NCBI GenBank assembly: GCA_022821645.1
Contig: JAJEDE010000016.1
Span: 62,001-126,000 of the forward strand
Origin: Chloroflexota bacterium
GTDB lineage: Bacteria; Chloroflexota; UBA11872
Direction of reading: 5' to 3'
DNA: 64,000 nucleotides
In this document: piece by piece, positions 26,415-36,520 of the stretch
Layout of the letters: each line of letters opens with the position of its first letter
Numbering within the stretch: the stretch's first letter is position 1
Notes under the pieces: model-generated
Seen by the model: the letters and a program-made list of their open reading frames with translations, nothing else
What the model was told of the DNA's origin: nothing
Databases searched by the model: none
Position numbers and translations under genes: made by a program

Positions 26415-26711
26415 TCAGGCGCGGAAGGTGCGTTGGGGGCCGCTGAAGCCATCTCGGTGGGCGCGCTGGCCGCCGACGAGGCCGCGCCAGAGCCAGACGC
26501 GGCGGGGGGTGCCGGAATCGTCGCGTTCGACGAGGACGCGAACGCCGCGGCCCCACATGGCGTCGTCGCCGTAGAGACGGGCAAGGGTGGTTTCGAGGTC
26601 GGCCCGCAAGGCGCCGACGTCGTCCTCCGAGGTCACGTCCACGGCGTGACGGTGTTCGGGGTGGTCGTAGAGGCCGCGGACGATGGGCTCGAGGTCGCGT
26701 TCGGCGGTCAT
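26415..26711 (-). CDS. Small hypothetical protein
   Basis: A 98-residue acidic-to-basic protein starting MTAERDLEPIVRGLYDHPEH and containing ETTLARLYGDDAMWGRG and RVWLWRGLVGG. The start at 26709-26711 is an ATG with GAGAC upstream and no clear Shine-Dalgarno. Codon use looks like neighbouring genes rather than noise. No family is recognised. It faces the end of the glycosidase gene and is divergent from the dehydrogenase gene at 26835. Confidence 0.55.
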   Translation of the reverse strand: MTAERDLEPIVRGLYDHPEHRHAVDVTSEDDVGALRADLETTLARLYGDDAMWGRGVRVLVERDDSGTPRRVWLWRGLVGGQRAHRDGFSGPQRTFRA

Positions 26712-26834
26712 GGGCAGTCAGGGTCTCAGCCAGGTTCGTGCCGGGAGGGATGGTAGCAAGGACGCCGTCAGCCCGGTCGCTTAGCATGGCTGTGTCCAGG
26801 CGTGGTCGGCGATAAGTGCGAAGGGACGGGTCGG

Positions 26835-27887
26835 ATGTACGACGCCAACAAGCGCCGCGTACCAGTTGACGTGCTGACCGCGTTCACTCGTGATCTGCTG
26901 GAGCGGCACGGCATGTCGCCGGAGCACGCGGAGATCATGACCGCGAACCTGGTGGAAGCCGATATGCGGGGCGTGACCTCGCACGGTCACTGGCTGCTGC
27001 GGCGTTACTCGGGCTTGCTGGACGACGGCGAGATGAACCCGCGGCCCAACGTTCGGGTGGTTCGCGAGACGGCGGCGACGGTGCTGGTGGACGGGGATTC
27101 CGCGCCAGGCCACGTGGCGGGCGCGCTGACCATGCGGGCGGTGATCGAGAAGGCGCGCGAGGCGGGCGCGGCGACCGGCATCACCCGCCGCAGCCGGCAC
27201 TTCGGCGCGGCGGCGCACTTTGCCCTGATGGCGGTTCCGCACGACATGGTGGGATTCGCCACGACCAACGCCGGGCCCACGATGTTCGCGTTCGGGGGCC
27301 GCGAGCGGGTGGTGGGCAACAACCCCATCGCCTACGCCATTCCGGCGGGACGCGAGCGGCCGCTGGTGCTGGACATGGCGATGTCGATGTCGGCCAACAG
27401 CCGCATCGCCATCTTCGAGCGCCTGGGCCAGCAGATACCGGAGGGGTGGGCGCTGGACAATCGCGGGCTGCCCACCACCGATCCCAAGGCGTTTGCCGAC
27501 AACGGGGCCGGCGCTCCGATCGGCGGTCCGAAGGGCATTGGGCTGGCCCAGATCGTGGACGCGATGACGGGCGTTCTCTCTGGGTCCGCCTACGCGCAAT
27601 CCGTGGGCCGGGCGGAGGGCGACAAAGGCGCCATCTCGCACATGTTCCAGGCCACGGACATTGCGGCGTTCATGCCCGTGGAGACGTTCAAGGCGCGCAT
27701 GGACGCGCAGATCGAGGAATTTCACAGCTCGGCCGCGGCCGAGGGCGTGCGCGAACTGGTCGTGGCGGGGGAGATGGAGTGGCGCGCCTACGACGAGGCG
27801 AAGACCGAAGGCGTGGCGTTACTGGAACCGATCATCGCCGACTTGAACGAAGTGGCAGCGAGTAAAGGCGCGCCGACCCGGCTCTAG
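26835..27887 (+). CDS. Ldh2/malate-L-lactate dehydrogenase family oxidoreductase
   Basis: A 350-residue NAD(P)-dependent 2-hydroxyacid or imine dehydrogenase of the Ldh2/YlbC/DpkA fold. Family motifs are DMRGVTSHGHWLL near residue 36, with the catalytic His, then RRSRHFGAAAHFA, ERVVGNNPIAYAIP and GGPKGIGLAQIVD. Length matches the family (about 330-360). The ATG at 26835 is chosen over an upstream GTG because it gives the usual N-terminus (VPVDVLTAFTRDLL). Substrate could be malate, lactate, ureidoglycolate or a sulfonate such as sulfolactate, which sequence alone does not decide. Convergent with ispH. Confidence 0.88.
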   Translation: MYDANKRRVPVDVLTAFTRDLLERHGMSPEHAEIMTANLVEADMRGVTSHGHWLLRRYSGLLDDGEMNPRPNVRVVRETAATVLVDGDSAPGHVAGALTMRAVIEKAREAGAATGITRRSRHFGAAAHFALMAVPHDMVGFATTNAGPTMFAFGGRERVVGNNPIAYAIPAGRERPLVLDMAMSMSANSRIAIFERLGQQIPEGWALDNRGLPTTDPKAFADNGAGAPIGGPKGIGLAQIVDAMTGVLSGSAYAQSVGRAEGDKGAISHMFQATDIAAFMPVETFKARMDAQIEEFHSSAAAEGVRELVVAGEMEWRAYDEAKTEGVALLEPIIADLNEVAASKGAPTRL

Positions 27888-27899
27888 CCGCGCACCTGC

Positions 27900-28787
27900 C
27901 TAGGCTACGGGGACGGGTTCAGGCTCCGGCTCGTAGGCCTCGATGAGTTCAATGACCTGGCGGGTGACGCGCGCCGGGGTGGACGCGCCGGCCGTGACGC
28001 CGACGCGCATGCCGGGCTTGAACCAGGACAGGTCGACATCGTCGGCGCTGTCGACCAGGTAGGCCGGGGTTTGCTTGACGTTTTGCACGACCTCCACGAG
28101 CCGGTGGGAGTTTGAACTTCGGTCGCTGCCAACCACGACCACCAGGTCGCAGACGTCGGCCGCCTGCACGGCAGCTTCCTGCCGGTCCTGGGTCGCCAGG
28201 CAGATGTCGTTGTGAACCTCGACATGGGGGTACCTGGCAACCACGGCGTCAATCACGTCCTGGGTGTCCCAGATGCTGAGGGTGGTTTGGGTGGTGACGG
28301 CAAGGCGGTCGTTCTGAAGATCCAGCCTCGCGACATCTTCCACCGTGCTGACCAGGTGCACGTGGCCGGGCGCCTCGCCGATGGCGCCGTCGGGTTCGGG
28401 GTGTCCTTGCTTGCCCACGTAGATGATTTCGTAGCCGCGGGATACCAGGTCGATGATCAGGTCGTGGGTGATATAGACGTCGGAGCAGGTGGCGTCGATG
28501 ACGGTGAGGCCCTTGTCGATGGCGCGCTGCTTGACGGCGGGCGAGACGCCGTGGGCGGTGAGGATGACGGTGCCGTGCTGAATCCGTTCCAGACCGGCCA
28601 TGCGGTCGTCGAAGTCGACCAGCTGGACGCCGTTCTCCGCCAGTTCGTTGACGACGTGGGCGTTGTGCACCAGGTAGCCCAGCATGTAGACGGGACCCTG
28701 GTGCTGCGCCCCGGCCTCGTTGGCGAGGCGAATCGCGTCGACGACACCGTGGCAGAAGCCGCGAGGCGTTATGCGTAGAACGTTCAT
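27900..28787 (-). CDS. ispH: 4-hydroxy-3-methylbut-2-enyl diphosphate reductase (IspH/LytB)
   Basis: Final step of the MEP isoprenoid pathway, making IPP and DMAPP from HMBPP with a [4Fe-4S] cluster. It is 295 residues. Cluster cysteines occur in RGFCHGVVDA, DATCSDVYITHD and DICLATQDRQ. Substrate-binding residues are seen as LVHNAHVV, TAHGVSP, GHPEPDGAIGE (His and Glu) and TTQTTL. GSDRSSNSHRLVEV is the expected C-terminal signature. Complete and unremarkable. No other MEP gene is adjacent. Confidence 0.96.
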   Translation of the reverse strand: MNVLRITPRGFCHGVVDAIRLANEAGAQHQGPVYMLGYLVHNAHVVNELAENGVQLVDFDDRMAGLERIQHGTVILTAHGVSPAVKQRAIDKGLTVIDATCSDVYITHDLIIDLVSRGYEIIYVGKQGHPEPDGAIGEAPGHVHLVSTVEDVARLDLQNDRLAVTTQTTLSIWDTQDVIDAVVARYPHVEVHNDICLATQDRQEAAVQAADVCDLVVVVGSDRSSNSHRLVEVVQNVKQTPAYLVDSADDVDLSWFKPGMRVGVTAGASTPARVTRQVIELIEAYEPEPEPVPVA

Positions 28788-28852
28788 CGAGTAGTCAGAC
28801 CGTCAACGGGCAAGGCGGCCAATACAAGAATTGCATACCTGCGCGTTGCGCG

Positions 28853-30886
28853 TTAGCCCTCAGCCAGCAACTTTCGAACGACTTCAGGATCGGCCGTTGG
28901 CAGCTTGCAGACGAAACCGTGGCAGACGTAGGCGGCGGAGTGGCCGTCGAGCGGCTGGCGGCCCTGGAGCAGCGGGACTTCAGTGTCGGCTGCGGCGTCT
29001 GTCGCGGCCACGACCGAACGGGGCCGATAGGTTTCCCGAACGACGGCCAGCAGATCGTCGCGTTCCGATCCATCGCCAACCACCGCGATGCCAGCGGGCT
29101 CGCCCACAAGAAAGTCGGCGGCGCTGAACCACTGGGCGAAGGCCGTGGGGTAGGTGGCCGCACCGGGGCCAATCTCGGTCAGCGCCCGCTCGGCGGCATC
29201 CAGGTAGCGGGCCTCGCCCGTGAGCGCATGCATGCGGCCCAGGACCGTGACGGCCATAGAGCCGCCGGAGGGCGTGGCGTTGTCCTGGACGTTTCGGGGG
29301 CGGGTGACGAGTTGCTCGTGGTCGTTGCTGGTGTCGAAGAAGCCGCCCTCGGGATCCGGGAAGTGCTGGAGCATGGCGTCGGCGAGACCGCGCGCCGCGT
29401 CGAACCAGCGTTCGTCAAAGGTGGTCTGGTAAAGCTCCAGCAGGCCTTCGGCCAGGCAGGCGTAGTCCTCCAGGTAGGCGTTGAAGCGAGCGCGGCCGTC
29501 CTTCCAGGTGCGCCGGAGGCGGTTGCCCTCGCGCCGGAGTTCAGTGCAGCAGAACTCGGCGGCGGCCGTGGCGATTGCCTCGTAGTCGTCGCGATTGAGG
29601 GCGCGCGCGGCCTCGGCGAAGGCCGCGATCATGAGGCCGTTCCAGGCGGTGATGATCTTGTCGTCAAGGCCCGGGCGGATTCGACCGGCGCGGCGCTCGA
29701 ACAGGCGCGGAAGGGCGCGGTCCGCCGCGGCCTGGATGTCGGGAGTTTTCACGTCGTGCTGATAGGCCAGCACGTCCAGGTCCTTGAGCCGGCGGAGGAC
29801 GTTGACGCCTTCCCAGTTGCCGCGTGCAGAGACGTCGTAGGTGTCGGCCACGAGGTCGGCGTCGTCGCCCAGCACCTCGCGCACTTCATCCAGCGACCAG
29901 ACGTAGAACTTGCCCTCTTCGCCCTCGGAGTCAGCGTCCAGGGTGCTGAAGAAACCGCCCTGGGGGTGCGTCATTTCGCGCACGACCCAGTCCAGCGTCT
30001 CCTCGACGACGCGGCGGTGGGCCGGATCGCCGCCGATCTGCCAGGCATGCAAGTACACGCGGGCGAGCTGGCTGTTGTCGTAGAGCATTTTTTCGAAGTG
30101 AGGCACGTGCCAGGCGGCGTCCACGCTGTAGCGGTGGAAGCCGCCGCCAACGTGGTCGTAGATGCCGCCACGGGCCATGCGGTGCAGGGCGCGGTCGGCG
30201 ATCTCCAGCAGCAGGCCCTCACCGGTGGCCAGGTGGCGGCGCAGCAGGAACTCAATGGCCATGGCCTGCGGGAACTTGGGCGCCTGGCCCCAGCCGCCGT
30301 GGGTGCGGTCCTCGCTGCCGGCCAGGGCCTGCGAGGCGCGGCGCAGATCGTCGTCGGTGACCAGCGCGGCAGGCAGATCAAGGCTGTCGGCCGCTTGAAT
30401 GGCTTCGGTGAGACGGCCGGCACCGGACTCCAACTCGTCACGGCGGTTCACCCAGGCGTCGTTTACCGCCGTGAGCACCTGGCGGAAGGACGGCATGCCG
30501 TGGCGCGGTTCCGGCGGAAAGTAAGTGCCGCCGTGGAACGGCTTGCCCTCGGGCGTCATGAAGACCGACATGGGCCAGCCGCCGTGGCGGGTGAGCAACT
30601 GGACGGCGGACATGTAGATCTGGTCCACGTCGGGGCGCTCCTCGCGGTCCACCTTGACGGATATGAAGTGCTCGTTCAGGACATCGGCGGTTTCCTGGTC
30701 CTCGAACGATTCGCGCTCCATCACGTGACACCAGTGACAGGCGGCGTAGCCGACGCTGAGGAAGATGGGTTTGCCGCTGGCCCGGGCCTCGGTGAAGGCC
30801 TGGTCGCCCCAGGGGTACCAGTCCACGGGGTTGTGCTGGTGCTGGAGCAGGTAGGGGCTGGACTCGGCGGCGAGGCGGTTGGGCAT
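28853..30886 (-). CDS. YyaL/SSP411-type thioredoxin-like (DUF255) protein
   Basis: A 677-residue protein of the DUF255/spermatogenesis-associated 20 family: an N-terminal thioredoxin fold with [11 protein letters not shown] (CxxC-like CHWC near residue 47) and a C-terminal alpha/alpha barrel similar to N-acylglucosamine epimerases. The start [19 protein letters not shown] is the conserved family opening, so the ATG at 30884-30886 is preferred over an upstream one. RPDVDQIYM and [16 protein letters not shown] are further family signatures. Its cellular role is unknown, with redox handling of a sugar or lipid substrate often proposed. It is the middle gene of a same-strand run that includes ispH and the isomerase-like gene. 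Confidence 0.92.
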   Translation of the reverse strand: MPNRLAAESSPYLLQHQHNPVDWYPWGDQAFTEARASGKPIFLSVGYAACHWCHVMERESFEDQETADVLNEHFISVKVDREERPDVDQIYMSAVQLLTRHGGWPMSVFMTPEGKPFHGGTYFPPEPRHGMPSFRQVLTAVNDAWVNRRDELESGAGRLTEAIQAADSLDLPAALVTDDDLRRASQALAGSEDRTHGGWGQAPKFPQAMAIEFLLRRHLATGEGLLLEIADRALHRMARGGIYDHVGGGFHRYSVDAAWHVPHFEKMLYDNSQLARVYLHAWQIGGDPAHRRVVEETLDWVVREMTHPQGGFFSTLDADSEGEEGKFYVWSLDEVREVLGDDADLVADTYDVSARGNWEGVNVLRRLKDLDVLAYQHDVKTPDIQAAADRALPRLFERRAGRIRPGLDDKIITAWNGLMIAAFAEAARALNRDDYEAIATAAAEFCCTELRREGNRLRRTWKDGRARFNAYLEDYACLAEGLLELYQTTFDERWFDAARGLADAMLQHFPDPEGGFFDTSNDHEQLVTRPRNVQDNATPSGGSMAVTVLGRMHALTGEARYLDAAERALTEIGPGAATYPTAFAQWFSAADFLVGEPAGIAVVGDGSERDDLLAVVRETYRPRSVVAATDAAADTEVPLLQGRQPLDGHSAAYVCHGFVCKLPTADPEVVRKLLAEG

Positions 30887-30984
30887 CAGGCGACGATCGG
30901 GTGGTGCGTCAAGTCTTCTATTGTGCGGGCCAGACTCGCTGTCGCCAACGCCTGGCCGGGGAAGGACTGCCGGGACATGCAAGG

Positions 30985-31803
30985 CTAGATCAGATCCAGC
31001 AGTTGGTCGCGCAGGCGCACCGTTTCGCCCAGGACGTCTTGGCGATCCAGGTTCATCCAGCCGACGTGCACGACTTCCAAAGCGATGATCCCGCGGTAGT
31101 CGGCCGCCTTGAGGTCGCCGATGATGCGGGGGAAGTCGATCTCGCCGTCGTCGAACCCGGCTTGCAACTGTCCGAGGGCCGCCTGGCGGGCGTGCCAGTG
31201 GGTGCCGTGCGGGTGCATGACGGCGATCTGCTCGTAGGTCATGCCGTGGAAGACGAAGTGCGAGTGGTCCACGGTCAGGGACAGCCCCGGCACTTCGTCG
31301 AGCATGCGCAGGACGAGTTCGGGGCTCCAGGTGACGCTCTCGACATGCGGCTCGATGCGTAACCGGACACCTCGTTCGGCCGCGTGGTCGGCCAGGGGCA
31401 CGAGCTGGTCGCGGCCGCGTGCGAATGCGGTCTCGGCGTCCAGGCCGGGCCAGTACTTACCGGGGCTGAGGGTTATGCCGTCGAGTCCGACCTCGGCGGC
31501 GAAGTCGATCCAGCCGGCGTAGACCTGGCGCTGGTGGATGTACTCCTCTTCGTCGGGCGTGTTGGTGATGTGCTTATCGGTGGCCTGGGGAAAGGCGTCG
31601 TAGAAGCGCATGCCGTGGCGTTCACCGATGGCACGGACGCGTTCGGCTTCGCGATCAGGGTTCATACCGACAACATCCGGATCCAGGTCGGCGCCGTTGC
31701 CCAGGTCCATGACCGAGATTCCAAGCGCCCGCCACACACGAACCGCCTCTTCCAGCTTCAGGTGTGGCGTGGAGAAGATGTGGCCGCCGAGTTCGATGGA
31801 CAT
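30985..31803 (-). CDS. Sugar phosphate isomerase/epimerase-like TIM barrel
   Basis: A 272-residue AP_endonuc_2/xylose-isomerase-like barrel. Probable metal ligands are Glu in RIEPHVESV, Asp/His in [11 protein letters not shown], His in THWHARQA and Glu in [10 protein letters not shown]. No signal peptide. The start [14 protein letters not shown] gives the first barrel strand. Members act on inositols, tagatose, xylulose and similar sugars; this one cannot be assigned. It is about 100 bp upstream of the YyaL-like gene on the same strand. Confidence 0.85.
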   Translation of the reverse strand: MSIELGGHIFSTPHLKLEEAVRVWRALGISVMDLGNGADLDPDVVGMNPDREAERVRAIGERHGMRFYDAFPQATDKHITNTPDEEEYIHQRQVYAGWIDFAAEVGLDGITLSPGKYWPGLDAETAFARGRDQLVPLADHAAERGVRLRIEPHVESVTWSPELVLRMLDEVPGLSLTVDHSHFVFHGMTYEQIAVMHPHGTHWHARQAALGQLQAGFDDGEIDFPRIIGDLKAADYRGIIALEVVHVGWMNLDRQDVLGETVRLRDQLLDLI

Positions 31804-31964
31804 AGGTGAGTTCAGGGGATTAAGTCTCGGCAGTACAACCAGCGTCTTACCGCTGTGTCAACTGTCGGAACCTACCGGCTCAACCCAGTCTGGATGGATC
31901 TCGGGGATACCTTGACGAAACTCAACGTCGACGCTCCCAACAAGTCGTCCGCCGGAGGGCTGCG

Positions 31965-33953
31965 TCAGTTCCGGCGCGCTGCCCCGAGTTCGCGCTCAAG
32001 GTTCTCCAGCAGAGTCCTGATCTTCGGCTCATCTTCCCAGCGCACGTGACGCGATCGGCTTTCCGCCAACGCCTCGGCTGCCTGTTCGCGATTGCCGAGG
32101 ACGAGTTCGGCGGAAGCCAAGCCCACCAAGTGATCGGCGCTCATTGAAATGTGGCCAATGTGCTGGTCAATCTCGATGAAGTCGTCGCGGGCCGCTTGTG
32201 CGTCTCCGACTTGAAGGAGCGTCAACCCGCGCCACTGGCGCGCATGTAGCGTCGTTTCCTCGAATTCAAGGGCCTGATTCAAGGCATCCAGACCCTCGAG
32301 GATCTGCCCCTGATCGACAAGCAGAACCGCCAAGCCCGCCCTAGCGGCAATCCAGTTTGGCCGAAGGGACACTGCTCGATCGAAGTCCTCACGTGCCCTT
32401 GCCATGTCGCCCAGTCGACGATGTACGAGGCCGCGAACAAAGGGGGGCTCCCAGTTCACTCGGTTGCGCTCAATGCTGGCGGACAACGGAACCAGGGCTT
32501 CTTGCAGGCGTCCAAGCTGGGCCAGCGCGAAGCCCTGGATGATCTCGGCCTCATGCGGGGATCCGGACGTCAATTCAGCCGCACGGAGAGCCGCGTTAAG
32601 CGCCAATTGCGCATATCCGTGGACGACGAACTGCTCAGCTGCCTGGAGGAGCGCCCGGTCGTCGTCCGACGACGACACCAGCGGCCGCATTGCTGCAATC
32701 TCGTCATGGACATACTGCGAGCAGTCGGCTGCAAAGAAGATCTCCACCCGTTGCACGTGTGCCCACAGGTCACTCGGGTCAAGTTCCAGGCCCCGCTGGA
32801 TATCGGCGAGCGCCCGTTCAGGCTCGCCGAGTGCTCTCAGGAGGGACGCCCTCCTGAAATACGTTTGCGCTCGTTCGAGGTCGTCTCCTGTCGCGCTAAG
32901 CCGTCGCAACCGCCCCGTGTTGGCATCCACGGCATCGGCGTAGTCCGCTAACGTTTCGGGTGTGGCGTTTGCCGCGTACAGGGCTCTGAGTTGCTCCGGC
33001 GAGCAATCACTCGGCAGCGGAATCGGATCCAGTTCGCCCAGGCGCCCAATTGACGTGATCGCGATAAACACGGCCAGGCCAGATACCGCCCCCGCGCGAG
33101 TCAAGCGGATTGGAAGCGAGCCATGCCACCGCAGGTAGTCCAGCATGAGCGCGGCAATCAGCCCAACGGTCATCGCCGCGGCAAAGATGACCAAAAAGGG
33201 CTCGTCATCCACGCGGGTGAAACCGCCGACCAAGATGGCGGCCAAGACGAAGCCGGATGTAACCAGGAAGTCGACCCGCGAATCACGTTGCCGCAAGTCC
33301 GCTCGGGGTCTGAGGATTCCACGCAAGGGGCCGATACGCGTCCGGTTTCGCAATGGTTCTCTGTATGGGCGTTCCTCAGCGCGGGCTGCCGCATCCCCTT
33401 GCAGCTGGTCGCGGACCAGGGCCGCCTGCGCTTCTACGGCTTCCTTCGAGAGTCGAGAATCCCGCGGCTCGGCCGCTGAGGCCGTCTCCGCTTCCATGGC
33501 TCGGCGAGCCTGGCGGAAGCGCCGCACTTCCTGCTCGTCCCGCCGACGCGCCTGGTCGCGATTCAGCAACGGCCGGGCTCGATCCGGTCGGACACGCGGT
33601 TCGGGAGTTCGTGACGTTGGTTCCCGGGTTCGGTCGCCGGGGGACCGGCCCCAGCGGTAGCCCGACCGCGGACCTGCTCGTTGCGTTGCTCGCGGCCCCG
33701 TGGCTCGACGACGCGGCGGTGGATGCCGCGGGCGGTCGCGCTCAGCGTCATCCCCACGCAATGGCTGGCGGGCCAGTTCAGCCCCGGGCGACAATCGAGA
33801 GGTTCGCCGTTGATCTGTCGGTTGCCCGGACCGCGTCCCGCCGGCCGGGGCTGATCTCCCGGAGTCCGCTACGTTGGGACTTGAATCGTCGATTGGCCAG
33901 CCGGTGACGAGTGATACCAGCGGGCCGAAGATCCGGCGGAACAGGGCCGTCAC
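31965..33953 (-). CDS. TPR-repeat membrane protein
   Basis: A 662-residue protein starting at GTG (33951-33953). The first ~200 residues are arginine- and proline-rich and probably disordered. Then come two to three membrane helices (VTSGFVLAAILVGGF; VIFAAAMTVGLIAALML; GAVSGLAVFIAITSIG) at about 230-300, followed by about seven TPR units to the end (for example ALADIQRGLELDPSDLWAH and AREDFDRAVSLRPNWIAAR). Typically such a protein is a cell-envelope scaffold with TPRs for partner binding; the partner is unknown. The basic N-terminal third has composition unlike the rest, and the true start may be further in. Confidence 0.75.
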   Translation of the reverse strand: MTALFRRIFGPLVSLVTGWPIDDSSPNVADSGRSAPAGGTRSGQPTDQRRTSRLSPGAELARQPLRGDDAERDRPRHPPPRRRATGPRATQRAGPRSGYRWGRSPGDRTREPTSRTPEPRVRPDRARPLLNRDQARRRDEQEVRRFRQARRAMEAETASAAEPRDSRLSKEAVEAQAALVRDQLQGDAAARAEERPYREPLRNRTRIGPLRGILRPRADLRQRDSRVDFLVTSGFVLAAILVGGFTRVDDEPFLVIFAAAMTVGLIAALMLDYLRWHGSLPIRLTRAGAVSGLAVFIAITSIGRLGELDPIPLPSDCSPEQLRALYAANATPETLADYADAVDANTGRLRRLSATGDDLERAQTYFRRASLLRALGEPERALADIQRGLELDPSDLWAHVQRVEIFFAADCSQYVHDEIAAMRPLVSSSDDDRALLQAAEQFVVHGYAQLALNAALRAAELTSGSPHEAEIIQGFALAQLGRLQEALVPLSASIERNRVNWEPPFVRGLVHRRLGDMARAREDFDRAVSLRPNWIAARAGLAVLLVDQGQILEGLDALNQALEFEETTLHARQWRGLTLLQVGDAQAARDDFIEIDQHIGHISMSADHLVGLASAELVLGNREQAAEALAESRSRHVRWEDEPKIRTLLENLERELGAARRN

Positions 33954-34136
33954 AGCAGACTCAGTTCAGCCATGTGACTGAGGCGGCAAGCTCGCACCGC
34001 AACGCGGTCACCAGGATGACCTCGGTTGGAGCATCCGCCCGACTGGGCTCTGGAGTCTATCGCCGGACGTGAAAGGCGAGCCTCGCCCGAAGACACGCAC
34101 CAGCAAAATAGAGACTCGCCACGCCCGCCCGAGCGA

Positions 34137-34679
34137 TTAGGTCGAGAGTTCGGCAGCCAGCCGCGTCAGAGCAACGCGCCAGAATCTGCGCTTGGATTCA
34201 ACATCGTCTCGATCGGTCAGCCTGGAGTGTTGGACCTGCACGGAGCTCTTTTCCGGGCCCTTGTCCCAAAAGCTGATGTCCAGATTGGTGTGGCCGTCGC
34301 TCCAGGTGATGCGCATGGACTTGAGGCGGGTGGCTCGTCGGATGGTGATCGGGTCGTCGCCAAGCCAGCGCTCACGCGAATTCTCATCCGCCCAGGCCGA
34401 GAACAGCACGTCCACGGGTACGGGGACGGTCTTACTGACGCCGACCTGGTAGCCGCGGGAGGTCTGGTGGGGTTCACGACGGCCGCGTGCTTGTTCGTAG
34501 GCCACCGTCACCATCTGGCTCCACCAGCCGGACAGACCATGTCGATCAGCAAGAGCAGCGGCGATCTGGCGGTGGGTCATCTCGGCCGCACCTTCGGCGT
34601 CAAGGAGCGTGAACCACGCGGCCCAGACTCGACCGGTCTTGGCCTGGACGGCGGCATCGCTGATGGTCGGCTGAGTCAT
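34137..34679 (-). CDS. DUF4287 + SRPBCC-like protein
   Basis: A 180-residue protein. The N-terminal ~75 residues (ISDAAVQAKTGRVWAAWFTL, MTHRQIAAALADRHGLSGWW) match the DUF4287 pattern. The rest (SKTVPVPVDVLFSAWADENS, RERWLGD, SMRITWSDGHTNLDISF) is an AHSA1/START-like helix-grip fold. The ATG at 34677-34679 is chosen because GGGAGAAGG lies 5 bases upstream. The pair of domains is common in small proteins that may bind hydrophobic ligands. No operon partner; divergent from the SH3 lipoprotein gene. Confidence 0.8.
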   Translation of the reverse strand: MTQPTISDAAVQAKTGRVWAAWFTLLDAEGAAEMTHRQIAAALADRHGLSGWWSQMVTVAYEQARGRREPHQTSRGYQVGVSKTVPVPVDVLFSAWADENSRERWLGDDPITIRRATRLKSMRITWSDGHTNLDISFWDKGPEKSSVQVQHSRLTDRDDVESKRRFWRVALTRLAAELST

Positions 34680-34802
34680 GGATCCTTCTCCCGAGCAATC
34701 CGTGGGGTGGAGTTGCCACACCTTCTGTAAACCGTGATTCACTGGACGCAACTGCCCGCGCTCGGTACGGTGCTAGCAGGATATGCCGAGGGTGAACCAT
34801 AC

Positions 34803-35633
34803 GTGAGCCGCATTTTCGGCGCTTTTGCACAATCCACACGGCAGCAGCATGCCGCCAGGTTTCTGGTCGGTTGCCTAATCCTTGGCGGAGTCGCGGCCTG
34901 CGGCGAGTCGGAGCCGGAGGCAACGCCCACGCCGGCGCCAACACCCGCAGCGATTGTTACGGCACCCGTCATGTCGCCGAGTCCCGCGCCGATCCCGACG
35001 CCCGCCCCTGAGCCGACGCCCACGGCAACGCCAGCCCCAACGCCGACGCCCGCGGCTCAGCCCGCCCCACAGCCGGTTACTCCGCGCCCAGCTGACGCCG
35101 CGCCTCCACCCGCAGCCACGCCTGAGCCCACCGAGCCGCCCACGGCCATGACGGATGAGCCGGCGCCCACCGTATTTGGCGTGGTACTCCCGCAAGTTGG
35201 CCTGAATGTTCGAGACAATCCCAGCGTCGACGAAGGCACGGTCCAGTACGTGGCCCTGCAAGGCGAGGAGCTGGAACTGACGGATGTGATCACTGAGGTC
35301 GACGGCGTCGTCTGGCGCCAGTTGGCCGACGGGAACTGGGTACAGGTCCAGTATCTTGAGATCAGCGAGGCTGCGCCGGAAGTCATGGCGGAACCTACGG
35401 CCGAATCGACGCCGGCGGATACGACCACGCAGACCATTGGTGTGGTGATCCCCGAAATTGGTCTGAACGTGCGCGACGCGCCGAGTGTTGCCGAGGGCGC
35501 CGTCCAGTACGTGGCCCTGCAAGGCGAGGAGTTGGTCCTCACCGGGCAGATCGTCGAGGCCGAAGATGCTGTCTGGTACGAGCTTGAGGACGGCAACTGG
35601 GTGCAGGGGCAGTACCTGGAGTTCAATCCCTAG
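34803..35633 (+). CDS. Lipoprotein with two SH3b domains
   Basis: A 276-residue exported lipoprotein. From a GTG at 34803 there is a basic n-region, the helix FLVGCLILGGVAA and the lipobox Cys at residue 33. A Pro/Thr/Ala linker of about 80 residues follows, then two near-identical bacterial SH3 domains of about 65 residues (GLNVRDNPSVDEGTVQYV and GLNVRDAPSVAEGAVQYV, each ending in NWVQ-QYLE). An earlier GTG at 34734 is in frame, but the extra residues have no signal character, and GAGGGTG precedes 34803. SH3b domains bind cell wall or protein ligands outside the cell. The repeat identity points to recent internal duplication. Confidence 0.82.
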   Translation: MSRIFGAFAQSTRQQHAARFLVGCLILGGVAACGESEPEATPTPAPTPAAIVTAPVMSPSPAPIPTPAPEPTPTATPAPTPTPAAQPAPQPVTPRPADAAPPPAATPEPTEPPTAMTDEPAPTVFGVVLPQVGLNVRDNPSVDEGTVQYVALQGEELELTDVITEVDGVVWRQLADGNWVQVQYLEISEAAPEVMAEPTAESTPADTTTQTIGVVIPEIGLNVRDAPSVAEGAVQYVALQGEELVLTGQIVEAEDAVWYELEDGNWVQGQYLEFNP

Positions 35634-35758
35634 GCTTGAGCGTTTCCGGCGCGAGGCGAACGGGTCGTATCCCGGCGGGCAGTAACCCGGAGCACACGCG
35701 GGCGCGACTTCGGCGGGCCCGTAGACTGGCGTAGTCGCTCCCGGGATCAAGTCGCGTG

Positions 35759-35965
35759 ATGGTGCTGCTAGGCGAACTGGCGCGACGGTTGCTGACCAGC
35801 GTCGTCACACGCTACGTGTTCCTGTTCGTCTCGGCTGTACTCATTCCATTCAGCCTGCGACACCCAATCATGACGGTGGGCGTGGTGCTGGTCCTGACGC
35901 TGGTTGGATACCTCTTGTTCAGCGCCAGTCGCCAGGCACGCGACGAGGACCGCCGCGATTGGTAA
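35759..35965 (+). CDS. Small two-helix membrane protein
   Basis: A 68-residue protein with a basic amphipathic start (LGELARRLLTSVVTRYVF), two hydrophobic helices (FLFVSAVLIPFSL and VGVVLVLTLVGYLLF) and a charged tail ending ARDEDRRDW. GTG and ATG starts are adjacent at 35756 and 35759. No family recognised. It converges with the RbsD/FucU-like gene 7 bp away. Confidence 0.6.
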   Translation: MVLLGELARRLLTSVVTRYVFLFVSAVLIPFSLRHPIMTVGVVLVLTLVGYLLFSASRQARDEDRRDW

Positions 35966-35972
35966 CCGCGGC

Positions 35973-36398
35973 TTAGAGCACGCCCTTGGTCAGGATCAGG
36001 TTTCCGTAGAGGCGTCGTTCACCGGTGGCCACGATTGCAAAGGCATGGCTGGCCCGCTCATAAAAGGCGAACCGCTCCACGCGCTCAAGACCGACGGGAC
36101 CACCGTGAGCGGCCTCGGCAATACGTTGAAATTCCACCCAAATCTCGGGTTCAGCGTCAGGATCGCCGACCACGGCCATTACGGCAGCCGGCTCGTCCAC
36201 GTACTCGTCCAGCGGGAGAAGCGATAGGATGGCCTCGGCGGCGCGGGTCGCGGGCACGTCGTCAAGGCGTATGAGGCGCCGGGCGTTGGCTTCGGCAGGG
36301 AAGTTTGCGTCGACGATGACCAGTTCGTCTCCGTGTCCCATGGCCGCGAGGATCCGCAGCAGATCCGGGCCCAGGAGCGGATCGATTCCTTTCAACAT
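35973..36398 (-). CDS. RbsD/FucU family sugar mutarotase
   Basis: A 141-residue protein. The start MLKGIDPLLGPDLLRILAAMGHGDELVIVD carries the catalytic His of the family in the MGHGDE motif, and NLILTKGVL at the C-terminus holds the usual Asn/Lys region. FucU and RbsD interconvert anomers of fucose or ribose so that kinases or isomerases receive the right form. The ATG at 36396-36398 is chosen because the family begins MLKGI. No fucose or ribose operon is adjacent, so the sugar is undetermined. Confidence 0.88.
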   Translation of the reverse strand: MLKGIDPLLGPDLLRILAAMGHGDELVIVDANFPAEANARRLIRLDDVPATRAAEAILSLLPLDEYVDEPAAVMAVVGDPDAEPEIWVEFQRIAEAAHGGPVGLERVERFAFYERASHAFAIVATGERRLYGNLILTKGVL

Positions 36399-36520
36399 GA
36401 GACGGTGTCCCGATGCGTGTGCGCGGCGGCATGGTGTCACACAAGGGCCTTACGAAGGTGTGGTTCGACACGGATCACGGGAGATGGTCGCGCTACGCTA
36501 AGCAGCCCTGTGGGATTGAG

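Noticed and set aside
28919..30988. Frame of 689 codons opposite the YyaL-like gene
   Set aside because: No motif, composition of an antisense shadow; the minus-strand product has the DUF255 signatures.
33353..33907. Plus-strand frame opposite the N-terminal part of the TPR protein
   Set aside because: Although the TPR protein's N-terminus is itself odd, this frame has no signature or ribosome site, and the minus frame continues into clear TPRs.
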